Assembly (NCBI GenBank): GCA_966128725.1
Contig: CBHYLN010000100.1
Span: 1-18,738 of the forward strand
Length of the DNA stretch: 18,738 bases
Reading direction: 5' to 3'
Source: JAFDZV01 sp966128725
GTDB taxonomy: Bacteria > Bacteroidota > Ignavibacteria > OLB7
Shown here: positions 1 through 8,046 of the stretch, one piece after another
Layout: each line of letters opens with the position of its first letter
Position numbering within the stretch: position 1 is the stretch's first letter
The notes under the pieces: generated by a model
Seen by the model: only the letters and a program-made list of their open reading frames with translations
The model's database searches: none
What the model was told of the DNA's origin: nothing
Program-made: the position numbers and the translations under genes

Positions 1-27
1 TGCCACGTCAACCGTGACCACGAGAAC

Positions 28-645
28 ATGCTGCGGACCTTACGATACAGGCAGATCGATGCGAGCCTTACGACGTCGAGACGGCCCATCTATGATGTTC
101 GATGCAGCGGTGATTACTTGCTCGCACAGCGACTTGCAACCCTGGTCGCTGATCGCGCCATGGGCGACACCATCATCACTACCTGGAATACCCCATCGAT
201 GGCCGATCACAACAACTAGCGGGCGTTTCCACGGTGACGTATCGATAAAGGATGGCCAGGCACCATGCAACGAGCCTTACGACGCGGACAGATCGACGAT
301 GCCCGATGCCGCGCGGTGAGAGCACAGACTCGGAAGACGTGCTCAGGTCGGTTCGTAGACGTCGTGCGTCGCCCCCCTCAGCAGCAAGCAGCCGCACACG
401 ACTGGCGGGCTGAGCTTCGTGGTTCCGCCGTGCCATGGGAGCACGCGCTATCTCTACACCTAGCGAACCCGTTATCACAGCAAACCGTTTGTGTGATTCG
501 CGGGTGTGTTGACCGGTGCCACGTCGATACGAATGGCAAGCCCCTACATAACGAACCCAAAGGCATAGGTGTATCGATGATGCATCATACAGCGGTAATT
601 ACTGGCTCGCACGGCAACAGTCAGCCCTGTTAGCGACTCGCCAAC
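28..645. repeat. Three diverged copies of a ~100-bp repeat in a gene-free stretch (1-692)
   Basis: No convincing gene lies in 1-692: short open frames exist in several phases, but none shows a recognisable protein. The stretch holds an imperfect repeated element at about 62-158, 271-439 and 551-645. The first two copies share an exact 14-mer (CGAGCCTTACGACG at 62-75 and 271-284). Copies one and three share an alignable core of about 65 bp (93-158 with 577-643, both containing AGCGGTRATTACT then GCTCGCAC). Copies one and two share GCCATGGG (158-165, 432-439). A further similar pair is 28-67 with 265-304. Spacing between copies is about 209 and 280 bp. The array may continue to the left of the window. 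Function unknown: it could be a decayed non-coding repeat, a mobile miniature element, or remains of a duplicated gene. Confidence 0.5.
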
Positions 646-692
646 AGGTAGCATACCACCGTTCGAAGCCGCGGCCGAGGGCCTGGCCACGA

Positions 693-724
693 TGTTAGGC
701 GCAGGTATCTGCCCGCGCCTAACA
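693..724 (-). terminator. Perfect 10-bp stem-loop downstream of the T9SS-exported gene
   Basis: TGTTAGGCGC (693-702) and GCGCCTAACA (715-724) form a perfect 10-bp stem with a 12-base loop, 38 bases past the stop codon of the minus-strand gene. There is no long U-run, so it may act as a terminator or a 3'-end protecting hairpin. A second, weaker stem (TACCCC 735-740 with GGGGTA 757-762) directly abuts the stop codon. Confidence 0.5.
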
Positions 725-762
725 CTTACGTCAGTACCCCCTCGAAAACAAGGACAGGGGTA

Positions 763-3405
763 TTATCGCACCACAACCACGCGACGAGAATCCATCTCAC
801 CGCCAACGTGCATGGAAACGTAATACGTGCCGGCCGCGAAATCGCTCAGGTCCACGGTTACGCGATGATCGCCGGCATCCAGCAGACCAACGCCCAGTTT
901 CCGCAGCTCCCGGCCGGTGAGGTCGCGAACACTGAGCCAGAGGTCGGCCGGGCGAACCAGGGTGACGCCGACATCAAACCGGCCACGTGTTGGATTGGGC
1001 ACAGCCTCGCCCATTGTGAAGCTCCACGGACGCAAAGGAGTTTCGGCACCCACATCACCACAGAAACGGGTGCGCTGTATGCAGCAGATCAATACCGAAT
1101 CCACCATGGTGCAGGTTTCCTCAACGAAACTTACACCGCCGCCGCCCATGGTGACATCGAATGTCCCAAGCGAGTCGCCAGCAGCAACAAACGGGCCACG
1201 GAACAGAATGCCGGGAATCGATCTTGATTGAGGCATGATCGCCCACCCCGCCGGCGCGGCTGAGCGGGAGGAATCCACCCATCCATATGGCGTCGACGGC
1301 CTGAATAGCTGCAGCGGTCTGACACGGAATCCGTTAACGGGAATTGACGGTTCTGATCTGTTTACGATCGCATACTTGACAAGGCATGCATCACTGGGAA
1401 CCAATTGATCGGACACGGTCACAATCGCCGGGCACTCAGTCAGTGTGCCGGTAGCCAGCAGGCGCACAGTATCGCCGCATATAAGCGTATCTCCCGCATA
1501 CGTACGCCAGGCCAACGGAATAGTGGCGGGACGATTCTTGCCAGGCAATTGCAGGCATATCTGGAAGTCGGGCGAATCACCGCCGGCCGCGATACTGCCA
1601 TCAAGCAGGTCAAGGTCGAAGCTCGGGAAGGACGGTGTGCCCACCCGCCACGTTCCCGCCTGGGCAAGGCTGATGATCGCAATCGACGGATCCGCATCGA
1701 ACCGGATATGGTTCACCGTCCTGCCGCGTGCGTTCCTGTTGCGAACGCGCACGGAGAAACATGCCATTGTGGAATCATCCGGCGGTGCCAGCTCGGCCGC
1801 GACCACTTCGTCGCAGGCAACGGTTACATCCGCGTTTACCGGAAGGATGGCGCCGCACTCCGGACCGCCGATGTGCACGGCGCTCCAGGTAAGCGCCAAC
1901 GGGTCGTGCATCGCCGTATCGCCCGTGGATACACAGATGCTGAAACCGGAAGCAGTGCCGCCGGCCGGAACAATACCGCCCACGAACAGAACCGAGTCAC
2001 CACTGCTTGCGGACACGCGCCACGGCGAAACGGCATTGGCCGAAAGAATGCGCCGGGCAGTGCCGGGGTTGGAGACCTTGACCAACAGACGCGCTATCTG
2101 ATCGCGGCGCGAGTTCCTGTTCTTCAGCGTCAGATAGATGCAGCGGCTTGCTGCCGGAATTGTGGAGTCCACCCGCGCAGTGAGCGTGTCGCAGTTCAGC
2201 AAAGGGCGCTGGAACACGAACGAGCCGGTACCACGGCACACAGGGATATCGCCGGCGTGGGTGTACCATGTGTAGCGGACGGTATCGGTAGCGCTCAGGC
2301 CGTTAAACAACACGATGCGCTGAAGCAACGCACTATCGCCCGGCTCAAGCTGGCCGGAGTAACTGACAATCAGTGAGTCCGCGCCCACGGTTGTCGCAGT
2401 CCAGCCGATCGGAACGCTCGGAAGCGAATCGATCACCACGCCCGGTGTGGTAAACCGCAGCGTCACCTTGTTCAGCTCGGAGGCCGGCTGGTGCAGGTTC
2501 CTGGCCAGCAGGTCCACCGCGCATCCGCGTGCGGCAGGCACGGGCGTGCCAAGGCGAATCACGCTGTCGGGACGGGAAAGCCCGAATCGCACGTCGGCGG
2601 TATCGTAGCAGATCTGGTCGCCGAAATTCGAGGTCCACCACTCGATACGCACCAGCGAATCAGCCTTCGCGCTGTCGATCTTCACACGGAAGCCCTCGAC
2701 GAACTGGTTGAAATCCAGCGGCTTGGTGCTCGTGAAGAAGTAGATGGAATCCGTCTTCACCTTCAGCCGCACCCAGTCCGCAGGCAGACTTTGCACGGCC
2801 GTGTTCAGCCTGATACCCGGCGTCACCGGATGCAGATTGAGGCCGTTGATCAGCCTGCCGGTCCCATTCCCGGCGCTCAAATCGATATCGATCATGTTGA
2901 CGAACTGGCTGGGAATAACCTTGAAGAACGCTTCATCACAATTCCCCTTCCGACCACAGTAGGCCAGCGTGTCCGCGCTGACAAGCGAATCCAGCGTGTG
3001 GGTTTCCCACACCAGCTTGAATACGCCGGTGTCGGCAATACACACGCGGAAACCGCTGATGCTGGTGTTGGGGCGGATCTCGGCGGCGGCTGTGTTGGCC
3101 GTCCAGGTAACGGATTTCGAGGTCTGCGAAACCAGCGCCCAGTTGAACGCCGATTGCGTAAAGCCGGGCATGAAGGTCGCGCGCCCACTGATGATGCGAA
3201 GTCGGAAGTCGGATATTCGCAGCGTACTGTCCGGTTGGCGATTGCGTACCTCGATATCGAAGCAGTTGATGTAGGTGCCGCTGGGAGTCTGAAGCAGGAA
3301 CACGGAGTCGCGCTGGCTGCTTTGCGCGTGCGCCGTCGCAGCCGCCGCAAGGAGCATCACCGCCAACAACAGGAACCGACGGAAAGAACGTTGCATGGGT
3401 ACCAT
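763..3405 (-). CDS. Secreted repeat protein with T9SS C-terminal sorting domain
   Basis: A large exported protein. The reading frame is open from ATG 3435 (890 aa). The signal peptide (MQRSFRRFLLLAVMLLAAA, then AHAQ) fits a start at ATG 3405 or 3396 better; no Shine-Dalgarno decides between them. Residue numbers below count from 3435. Cleavage is expected after Ala37. The body is six beta-rich repeats of about 120-127 residues, with anchor strands starting at C58, about residue 178, C305, C432, C559 and C684. The anchor pattern is C-x-hydrophobic-x-hydrophobic-x-x-x-N-R/L. Most repeats close with W-x-x-Y/H-x-G-D and a cysteine (W390, W517, W643). Residues about 808-890 match a type A T9SS sorting domain: VPNPTRGRFDV, then a RDLTGREL turn, then FAAGTYYVSMHVGG and a basic end (RRVVVVR). 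Family knowledge predicts Sec export, then T9SS translocation with removal of this domain and surface attachment or release. No catalytic motif was seen; an adhesin or structural role is inference. The gene stands alone, divergent from the dehydrogenase. Confidence 0.85.
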   Translation of the reverse strand: MVPMQRSFRRFLLLAVMLLAAAATAHAQSSQRDSVFLLQTPSGTYINCFDIEVRNRQPDSTLRISDFRLRIISGRATFMPGFTQSAFNWALVSQTSKSVTWTANTAAAEIRPNTSISGFRVCIADTGVFKLVWETHTLDSLVSADTLAYCGRKGNCDEAFFKVIPSQFVNMIDIDLSAGNGTGRLINGLNLHPVTPGIRLNTAVQSLPADWVRLKVKTDSIYFFTSTKPLDFNQFVEGFRVKIDSAKADSLVRIEWWTSNFGDQICYDTADVRFGLSRPDSVIRLGTPVPAARGCAVDLLARNLHQPASELNKVTLRFTTPGVVIDSLPSVPIGWTATTVGADSLIVSYSGQLEPGDSALLQRIVLFNGLSATDTVRYTWYTHAGDIPVCRGTGSFVFQRPLLNCDTLTARVDSTIPAASRCIYLTLKNRNSRRDQIARLLVKVSNPGTARRILSANAVSPWRVSASSGDSVLFVGGIVPAGGTASGFSICVSTGDTAMHDPLALTWSAVHIGGPECGAILPVNADVTVACDEVVAAELAPPDDSTMACFSVRVRNRNARGRTVNHIRFDADPSIAIISLAQAGTWRVGTPSFPSFDLDLLDGSIAAGGDSPDFQICLQLPGKNRPATIPLAWRTYAGDTLICGDTVRLLATGTLTECPAIVTVSDQLVPSDACLVKYAIVNRSEPSIPVNGFRVRPLQLFRPSTPYGWVDSSRSAAPAGWAIMPQSRSIPGILFRGPFVAAGDSLGTFDVTMGGGGVSFVEETCTMVDSVLICCIQRTRFCGDVGAETPLRPWSFTMGEAVPNPTRGRFDVGVTLVRPADLWLSVRDLTGRELRKLGVGLLDAGDHRVTVDLSDFAAGTYYVSMHVGGEMDSRRVVVVR

Positions 3406-3619
3406 GGGTCTAGGGGTCGCGAGCAGGTAGAACATATCGGGAAAACACCGGTCGGTAAGATAGGTTACCCATCGGGCAGGACCAATGCGTTAGCAACGAT
3501 GTGGCGGCCCCTGATCAGGCGGCACGTGGCGACACAATCAGGTGCGTGGCGATGTGTGGATGGATGACATCCCGGACAATGCTGGCACATGCATGTTTCC
3601 ACGACGGCGCGTTGATCGC

Positions 3620-3627
3620 TATGTTTG
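3620..3627 (+). promoter_or_regulatory. Possible Bacteroidota-type -7 element for the dehydrogenase gene
   Basis: TATGTTTG matches the TAnnTTTG -7 consensus of Bacteroidota primary-sigma promoters. A weak TTT at 3596-3598 lies about 21 bases upstream, where a -33 element is expected. Transcription would begin near 3634, giving a leader of about 77 bases before ATG 3711. The 3406-3710 gap otherwise holds only the divergent upstream regions of the two genes, and no minus-strand promoter was recognised in it. Confidence 0.3.
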
Positions 3628-3710
3628 CCGCTCCGTAAACGGTACGCATTTCGCGTGTGGACATCCGCACATCGACTTTCGTTCCCCACGAACTCCATCT
3701 CTCGGACATC

Positions 3711-4484
3711 ATGCAACGACTCGATTCCCGTACGATTCTCGTAACCGGCGCCACATCCGGCATCGGCGAGGCATGCGCCCGCCTGTTCGCGCAACACGGC
3801 GCTCGCGTGTTGATCTGCGGCCGCCGTGCCGACAGGTTGGCTCAGGTGCACGCAACGCTCCTTGCTTCCGGCGCCGAGGCACACTGGTTCGCGTTGGATG
3901 TGCGAAACCAACGCGATGTGGCGGCTGCAATCGCGGCATTGCCCGAGGCCTGGCAGACGATTGATGTGCTGGTGAACAACGCCGGGCTCAGCCGGGGGCT
4001 GGATCCGGTGCAGGACGGCAATCTTCAGGATTGGGAGGAGATGATCGACACCAATCTCAAAGGACTGTTGTATGTGTCACGAGCCGTGCTGCCGTCGATG
4101 GTGGCCAGAGGCAGCGGGCACGTGATCAACATCGGCTCGATAGCCGGCCACGAGGTATATCCCAAGGGTAATGTGTATTGCGCCACGAAACATGCCGTGG
4201 CCGCGCTCACCAAGGGCATGCAGCTTGACCTGCTTGGCACTGGCGTACGCGTTACAACGGTGGACCCCGGCATGGTGGAAACGGAGTTCTCGATGGTGCG
4301 CTTCCACGGCGATACCAATCGTGCAAGCGCCGTGTACAACGGCCTGGTACCGCTTACGCCGGATGATGTTGCCGACGCCGTGCTTTACTGCGCCACGCGG
4401 CCAGCGCACGTGAGCGTTCACGAGATGGTACTGATGCCCAGCGCGCAGGCATCGGCCACGATGGCGCACCGCACAACCTCGTGA
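3711..4484 (+). CDS. ydfG: NADP-dependent short-chain dehydrogenase, YdfG-type (3-hydroxy acid/serine dehydrogenase)
   Basis: A 257-aa classical SDR, the usual length. The start at ATG 3711 is preferred over the upstream in-frame ATG 3657, because it puts the Rossmann beta-strand at the N-terminus. Visible motifs: TGATSGIG (12-19) nucleotide-binding loop, GRRADRL (37-43) with arginines favouring NADP, NNAG (89-92), Asn115, Ser143, and the catalytic pair Y156 and K160 (YCATK). After the active site, PGMVETEFSMVRFHGD (186-201) and PLTPDDVADAV (214-224) closely resemble E. coli YdfG. YdfG oxidises L-allo-threonine, serine and 3-hydroxy acids and reduces malonic semialdehyde. The protein is cytosolic, normally a tetramer. 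The gene is a single unit converging on the minus-strand block. The SDR assignment is firm and the YdfG-type substrate class likely; the exact substrate is not fixed by sequence. Confidence 0.88.
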   Translation: MQRLDSRTILVTGATSGIGEACARLFAQHGARVLICGRRADRLAQVHATLLASGAEAHWFALDVRNQRDVAAAIAALPEAWQTIDVLVNNAGLSRGLDPVQDGNLQDWEEMIDTNLKGLLYVSRAVLPSMVARGSGHVINIGSIAGHEVYPKGNVYCATKHAVAALTKGMQLDLLGTGVRVTTVDPGMVETEFSMVRFHGDTNRASAVYNGLVPLTPDDVADAVLYCATRPAHVSVHEMVLMPSAQASATMAHRTTS

Positions 4485-4518
4485 TCGACACGATTGTACG
4501 GATTCGAGCGCGGTAAAA

Positions 4519-4565
4519 GCCCGGGCGCTATCTCCCCTCACCCGGGCCGATGCGGCGATAGCGCC
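4519..4565. terminator. Overlapping inverted repeats between convergent genes (bidirectional terminator)
   Basis: Two perfect stems share bases. GCCCGGG (4519-4525) pairs with CCCGGGC (4541-4547), and GGCGCTATC (4524-4532) pairs with GATAGCGCC (4557-4565). They interlock, so they are either alternative hairpins or an H-type pseudoknot. They sit in the 89-base gap between the stop codons of ydfG (plus) and the acidic-linker protein (minus). AAAA at 4515-4518 gives a short U-run only for minus-strand transcripts. Confidence 0.5.
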
Positions 4566-4573
4566 TGCTGTAC

Positions 4574-5767
4574 TTATGCGTAGCCGAACGGATTCGATGT
4601 GGTCGCAGAACCGGCGTTGCCGGCGCCGAGATCGGGCGGCGCATCGAGAACCGCCTTGCGGGCTGCTTTGATGTCGTCCTGCAGATCGGGATCGTTGATG
4701 GAGTCCAACAACGGTAACCGGACGCGCAGGGGATCGGGCGTGCCGTTGGTGAGCGTTACCGTATAACAGAAACCCCGCACCGCAACCGCCCGCAATTCCG
4801 GATTCCCGCCGTTGCCAACCTGCTGCTCAAAAAAGCGGCCGATGTGTTCGTACGTGGCCAGCGTTCCCATGTCCGATAAGATGTTCAGAATGTCCTCGGC
4901 CACCTGAGGATCGGTATCGTTATCCAGATGCCGCGCCAGCGCATCGCCGGCAGCGTCGCCATACGGCATCAACTCATGGCCGGCACCATAGTCTCCGGCA
5001 AGCAACTGCTCCACCAGGGCATTGATCTGTTCGCTGTTACCGGCGCCGAACAACGCGTTAACAAACCGTGCCATGCGCGTCTCAGCCAGATATGGTTGCG
5101 CGAATTCATCGCGCAGTTCCACAATCACCGTTGCCAGCGATCGGTCGTACGCACCGCGATGCCACGGCCGAAGTGTAACCTCGATTGTTGCAGGGGCCTC
5201 GGCATCATCCTGTTCCGCGCCGCCGTCATCAGCGCCCTCACCATCAACGCCTGATGCATCGACGCCTGAGGCATCATCATCGCTCTGTACATCCGTTGCA
5301 TCTTCCTCGTATTCGCCTTCAACCTCCTCGTACTCATCATCAACATCCTCGTACTCACGATCGTCATTCACCGCCGCGGTGCGCAGGGCATCGCGGAGAA
5401 GGCCCTGCCGCATCAACTGCTCGGTGGTACCATGCATCCAGATCGTATATCCAAGCAGTTCGTTATCCGTCACGGGCGCCTTGCCCACGCGCACCATGGC
5501 GCTTTGGTCCACACCACGAACCATCAGGGCCACGTTGTCCAACGCAATGTCCAACATCGCGGGATCGGCATCGCTGAACGCCGCCCGCACCGACTCCTCC
5601 TCGTTGTACGGATCAATCGTCACCTCGCGCACAACGTCCAGCACCACCATGTGGTAGTTATCGTAGGTAGCAAGGGTATCGATGCGCACCAGATGCGCAA
5701 GGCCATACCAATTGCCGTGGATCGGAAAGGCGAGCAGATCACCTTCAGCAAGCGACTCGTCGAACAT
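4574..5767 (-). CDS. Unrecognised protein: Imm26-like N-terminus, acidic repeat linker, HEAT-like C-terminus
   Basis: A 397-aa cytosolic protein with no signal or membrane segment. ATG 5767 has AGGA seven bases upstream. Residues about 5-115 begin EGDLLAFPIHGNWYGLAHLV, which resembles the GD-hAIP-YGhGRVL start of Imm26-type domains; this is a weak resemblance. Residues 134-190 are a strongly acidic, low-complexity linker with three heptads beginning EYE at 138, 145 and 152 (EYEDVDD, EYEEVEG, EYEEDAT) and a doubled DASGV. Residues 230-375 look helical and HEAT-like, with segments such as DPQVAEDILNILSDMG and PELRAVAVRGFCYTV. The tail is Gly/Ala-rich and ends NPFGYA. It lies 75 bases downstream of uvrC on the same strand, so co-transcription is likely. 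The function is unknown; a protein-protein interaction scaffold is the most the sequence supports. Confidence 0.7.
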   Translation of the reverse strand: MFDESLAEGDLLAFPIHGNWYGLAHLVRIDTLATYDNYHMVVLDVVREVTIDPYNEEESVRAAFSDADPAMLDIALDNVALMVRGVDQSAMVRVGKAPVTDNELLGYTIWMHGTTEQLMRQGLLRDALRTAAVNDDREYEDVDDEYEEVEGEYEEDATDVQSDDDASGVDASGVDGEGADDGGAEQDDAEAPATIEVTLRPWHRGAYDRSLATVIVELRDEFAQPYLAETRMARFVNALFGAGNSEQINALVEQLLAGDYGAGHELMPYGDAAGDALARHLDNDTDPQVAEDILNILSDMGTLATYEHIGRFFEQQVGNGGNPELRAVAVRGFCYTVTLTNGTPDPLRVRLPLLDSINDPDLQDDIKAARKAVLDAPPDLGAGNAGSATTSNPFGYA

Positions 5768-5842
5768 GGCGATATCCTGTTAGCGTTGTTGGTATCTGGG
5801 GGAACATTCTCGCGGAGTACGGGACAGCAACCACGACGGCCA

Positions 5843-7978
5843 TCATTGCAGAATAGGCAGGATGCCATCCACTCCATCATCAGCCGATGCCTCATCCTCG
5901 GCGATATCGTCGGCCGCATCGCCGTCATCAAATTCGGCATCGTCGTCGCCCGTGATCTCGTCGTCGTCCAGAAGCTGAACGTCATCCAACTCGTCGGGCA
6001 ATGGCGCGGCGGCATCCAGCGCCTCGGCGCCGCCTGTGGCTTCATCGGCTGCCGCTGGCGCATCGTCCGGTTGTGCCAGGAAATAGTCGAATACGTTCTG
6101 CCCGGTTTTCGGCCCAAGCTCTGCCTGCAGCTCCTCAAGCGAGGCCTGCTTCACACCTCGAACCGAGCCGAACTTCTCGAAGATACGAGCGGCGGTCTTG
6201 GCCCCGATGCCGGCAATGTTGGTAAGCTCGGTTTGCAGCAGCCGGCGGCTTCGCAGCGTTCGGTGAAACGTAATGGCAAAGCGGTGCGCCTCATCGCGTA
6301 TGTGTTGCAGTAACCGCAGGCTGCTGGACGACTTGGGCAACAGAAGCGTATCGCGTTGGTTGGGAACCACAATCTCCTCCAGCCGCTTGGCCAGGCCAAT
6401 CAGGGGAATGTGTTCCAGGCCCAGCTCGGTCATCACCTCCATGGCCGCGCCAACCTGCCCCTTCCCGCCGTCGATCACCACCAGATCCGGAAGCGCCAGG
6501 CCATCCTGCAACACCCGGGCATATCGGCGGCCCACCACCTCCTTCATCGTGGCGAAGTCGTTCGCGCCCTCCACGGTACGCACCTTGTATTTGCGATATT
6601 CGCTGCGTCGTGGCCGCCCGTCAACAAAACACACCATCGAGGAAACTGGATCGGTGCCCTGGATATTCGAGTTGTCGAAACACTCGATGCGGCGTGGCGG
6701 ATTCTTCAAGCGCAGATCGCGCTGCAGGCTTTGCACGGCACGCGGCACCATGTCCGAGCGTTTCATGCGTTGCAGCTTCAGCTCATCCAGCAGGAACTTG
6801 GCGTTGGTTTGCGCCATCGTCACCAGCTTCTGCTTGTCGCCGATTTTAGGCACCACCAACTGCACCCGCCCCTCGCCTCGTTTGTCGGTCAGGAAGCGCT
6901 GTATCAGCTCGAAGTCCTCCCCAAGTTCCAATGGCAGGAAGATTTCCTCAGGAACAGAATCGGCCGCGATGTAATGGCGTTCGATGATGCTCTCCAGCAC
7001 CTCCTCGCCGGGCATCTCCAGCACACCGCTCATGTAGTAATGTTGCCGGCCGGTCAGCTTGCCGTCGCGCACCTTGAAGATCACAGCGCAGGCATCGTCA
7101 TCCTCAACGGCAAATGCGATCACGTCGCGGTCGGCAAGGTCCTCGGTGACCATCTTCTGCTTGCCGGAGTACTCGCGCAGCTTCTGAAGTCGGTTGCGCA
7201 TCGCGGCCGCCTCCTCGAAGCGCATCGCCTCGGCAAGGTTCACCATGTCCTGCTCCAGCGTTCGCTCCAGGCCGCGTGTTTTCCCGTTCAGCACCTGTAC
7301 AACCTGCCGTAGCATCTCGGCGTAATGCTCGCGACCAACGTACCCCTCGCACGGCCCCTCGCACTTGCCGATATGGTAGTCCAGGCACACCTTGAACTTT
7401 CGGGCCGCGATGGATTCCTCGGTAAGGTTCAGGTCGCACGAACGAATCGGGAAGATGGAACGAAGCGTCTTCAACAGGTAGCGAACGTACTTGGCATCGG
7501 TGTACGGACCGAAGTAGCGGCTGCCGTCGCGGATCACCTTTCGTGTGGCGAACACGCGCGGGAAGGGTTCGTTGGTTACGCGGATGTAGGGATAGGACTT
7601 GTCGTCGCGCAACATGATGTTGTAGCGCGGACGCAGCTTCTTGATCAGCGTATCCTCGAGGATCAACGCCTCGACATCGGAGTCGGTGACGATCACCTCC
7701 ATGTCCACAATCTTCCGCACCAATGCCGTGGTTTTGGCATCGCGCGGCCGGCCCTGCTGGAAGTAGCTGCGCACGCGGTTGCGCAGATTCTTGGCCTTGC
7801 CAACATAGATCACACGCCCTTCACGATCGCGGTACTGGTAGATACCGGGATCGGTGGGGAGATTGTCCAGCTTTTCGCGAAGCGTAAGCGGAATCAGCAG
7901 TTCGCCGGATTCCTCGCCGGCATTCGCGGCATCGCCAACCGAAGCGCCGGCGGGTGTCTGTTCGTCCAAGTCGTGCAT
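5843..7978 (-). CDS. uvrC: UvrABC excinuclease subunit C with acidic C-terminal tail
   Basis: UvrC makes both incisions around a lesion held by UvrB in nucleotide excision repair. The frame is open from GTG 8026 (727 aa, numbering used here), but ATG 7978 (711 aa) is the likelier start because residues 1-16 are unlike the family. Domains in order: GIY-YIG nuclease (about 50-130) with GIYQY, YVGKAKNLRNR and E124 in LILEDTLIKKLRP; a cysteine cluster C197, C214, C222, C226 that fits the UvrC iron-sulfur site; a UvrB-binding UVR motif (about 252-287); an RNase H-like nuclease domain with ECFDNSNIQG (D451), VIDGGKGQ (D519) and RDEAHRFA (H581); and two helix-hairpin-helix motifs (about 598-650, IAGIGAKTAARIFEKFGS). 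Residues 652-727 are an acidic, Ala/Asp/Glu-rich extension absent from the ~610-aa E. coli protein. It follows the sugar operon by 68 bases and may be read through from it. Confidence 0.96.
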   Translation of the reverse strand: MHDLDEQTPAGASVGDAANAGEESGELLIPLTLREKLDNLPTDPGIYQYRDREGRVIYVGKAKNLRNRVRSYFQQGRPRDAKTTALVRKIVDMEVIVTDSDVEALILEDTLIKKLRPRYNIMLRDDKSYPYIRVTNEPFPRVFATRKVIRDGSRYFGPYTDAKYVRYLLKTLRSIFPIRSCDLNLTEESIAARKFKVCLDYHIGKCEGPCEGYVGREHYAEMLRQVVQVLNGKTRGLERTLEQDMVNLAEAMRFEEAAAMRNRLQKLREYSGKQKMVTEDLADRDVIAFAVEDDDACAVIFKVRDGKLTGRQHYYMSGVLEMPGEEVLESIIERHYIAADSVPEEIFLPLELGEDFELIQRFLTDKRGEGRVQLVVPKIGDKQKLVTMAQTNAKFLLDELKLQRMKRSDMVPRAVQSLQRDLRLKNPPRRIECFDNSNIQGTDPVSSMVCFVDGRPRRSEYRKYKVRTVEGANDFATMKEVVGRRYARVLQDGLALPDLVVIDGGKGQVGAAMEVMTELGLEHIPLIGLAKRLEEIVVPNQRDTLLLPKSSSSLRLLQHIRDEAHRFAITFHRTLRSRRLLQTELTNIAGIGAKTAARIFEKFGSVRGVKQASLEELQAELGPKTGQNVFDYFLAQPDDAPAAADEATGGAEALDAAAPLPDELDDVQLLDDDEITGDDDAEFDDGDAADDIAEDEASADDGVDGILPILQ

Positions 7979-8046
7979 AGGGGTTGTGCCATCAACAGGC
8001 GGAAGCCTCAACTTACGCAACCACACGAAGATGCACGCCGAGTCTC

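Noticed and set aside
179..478. A 99-codon minus-strand frame in the left gene-free stretch
   Set aside because: It crosses the diverged repeat copies, has no ribosome binding site and no recognisable protein features.
28..645. CRISPR array
   Set aside because: Repeat copies are long, diverged and irregularly spaced, with no uniform spacers and no cas gene nearby.
1405..3567. Two long plus-strand open frames across the exported repeat protein (1405-2376 and 2491-3567)
   Set aside because: The minus strand shows a signal peptide, six repeats and a sorting domain; the plus frames show none of these.
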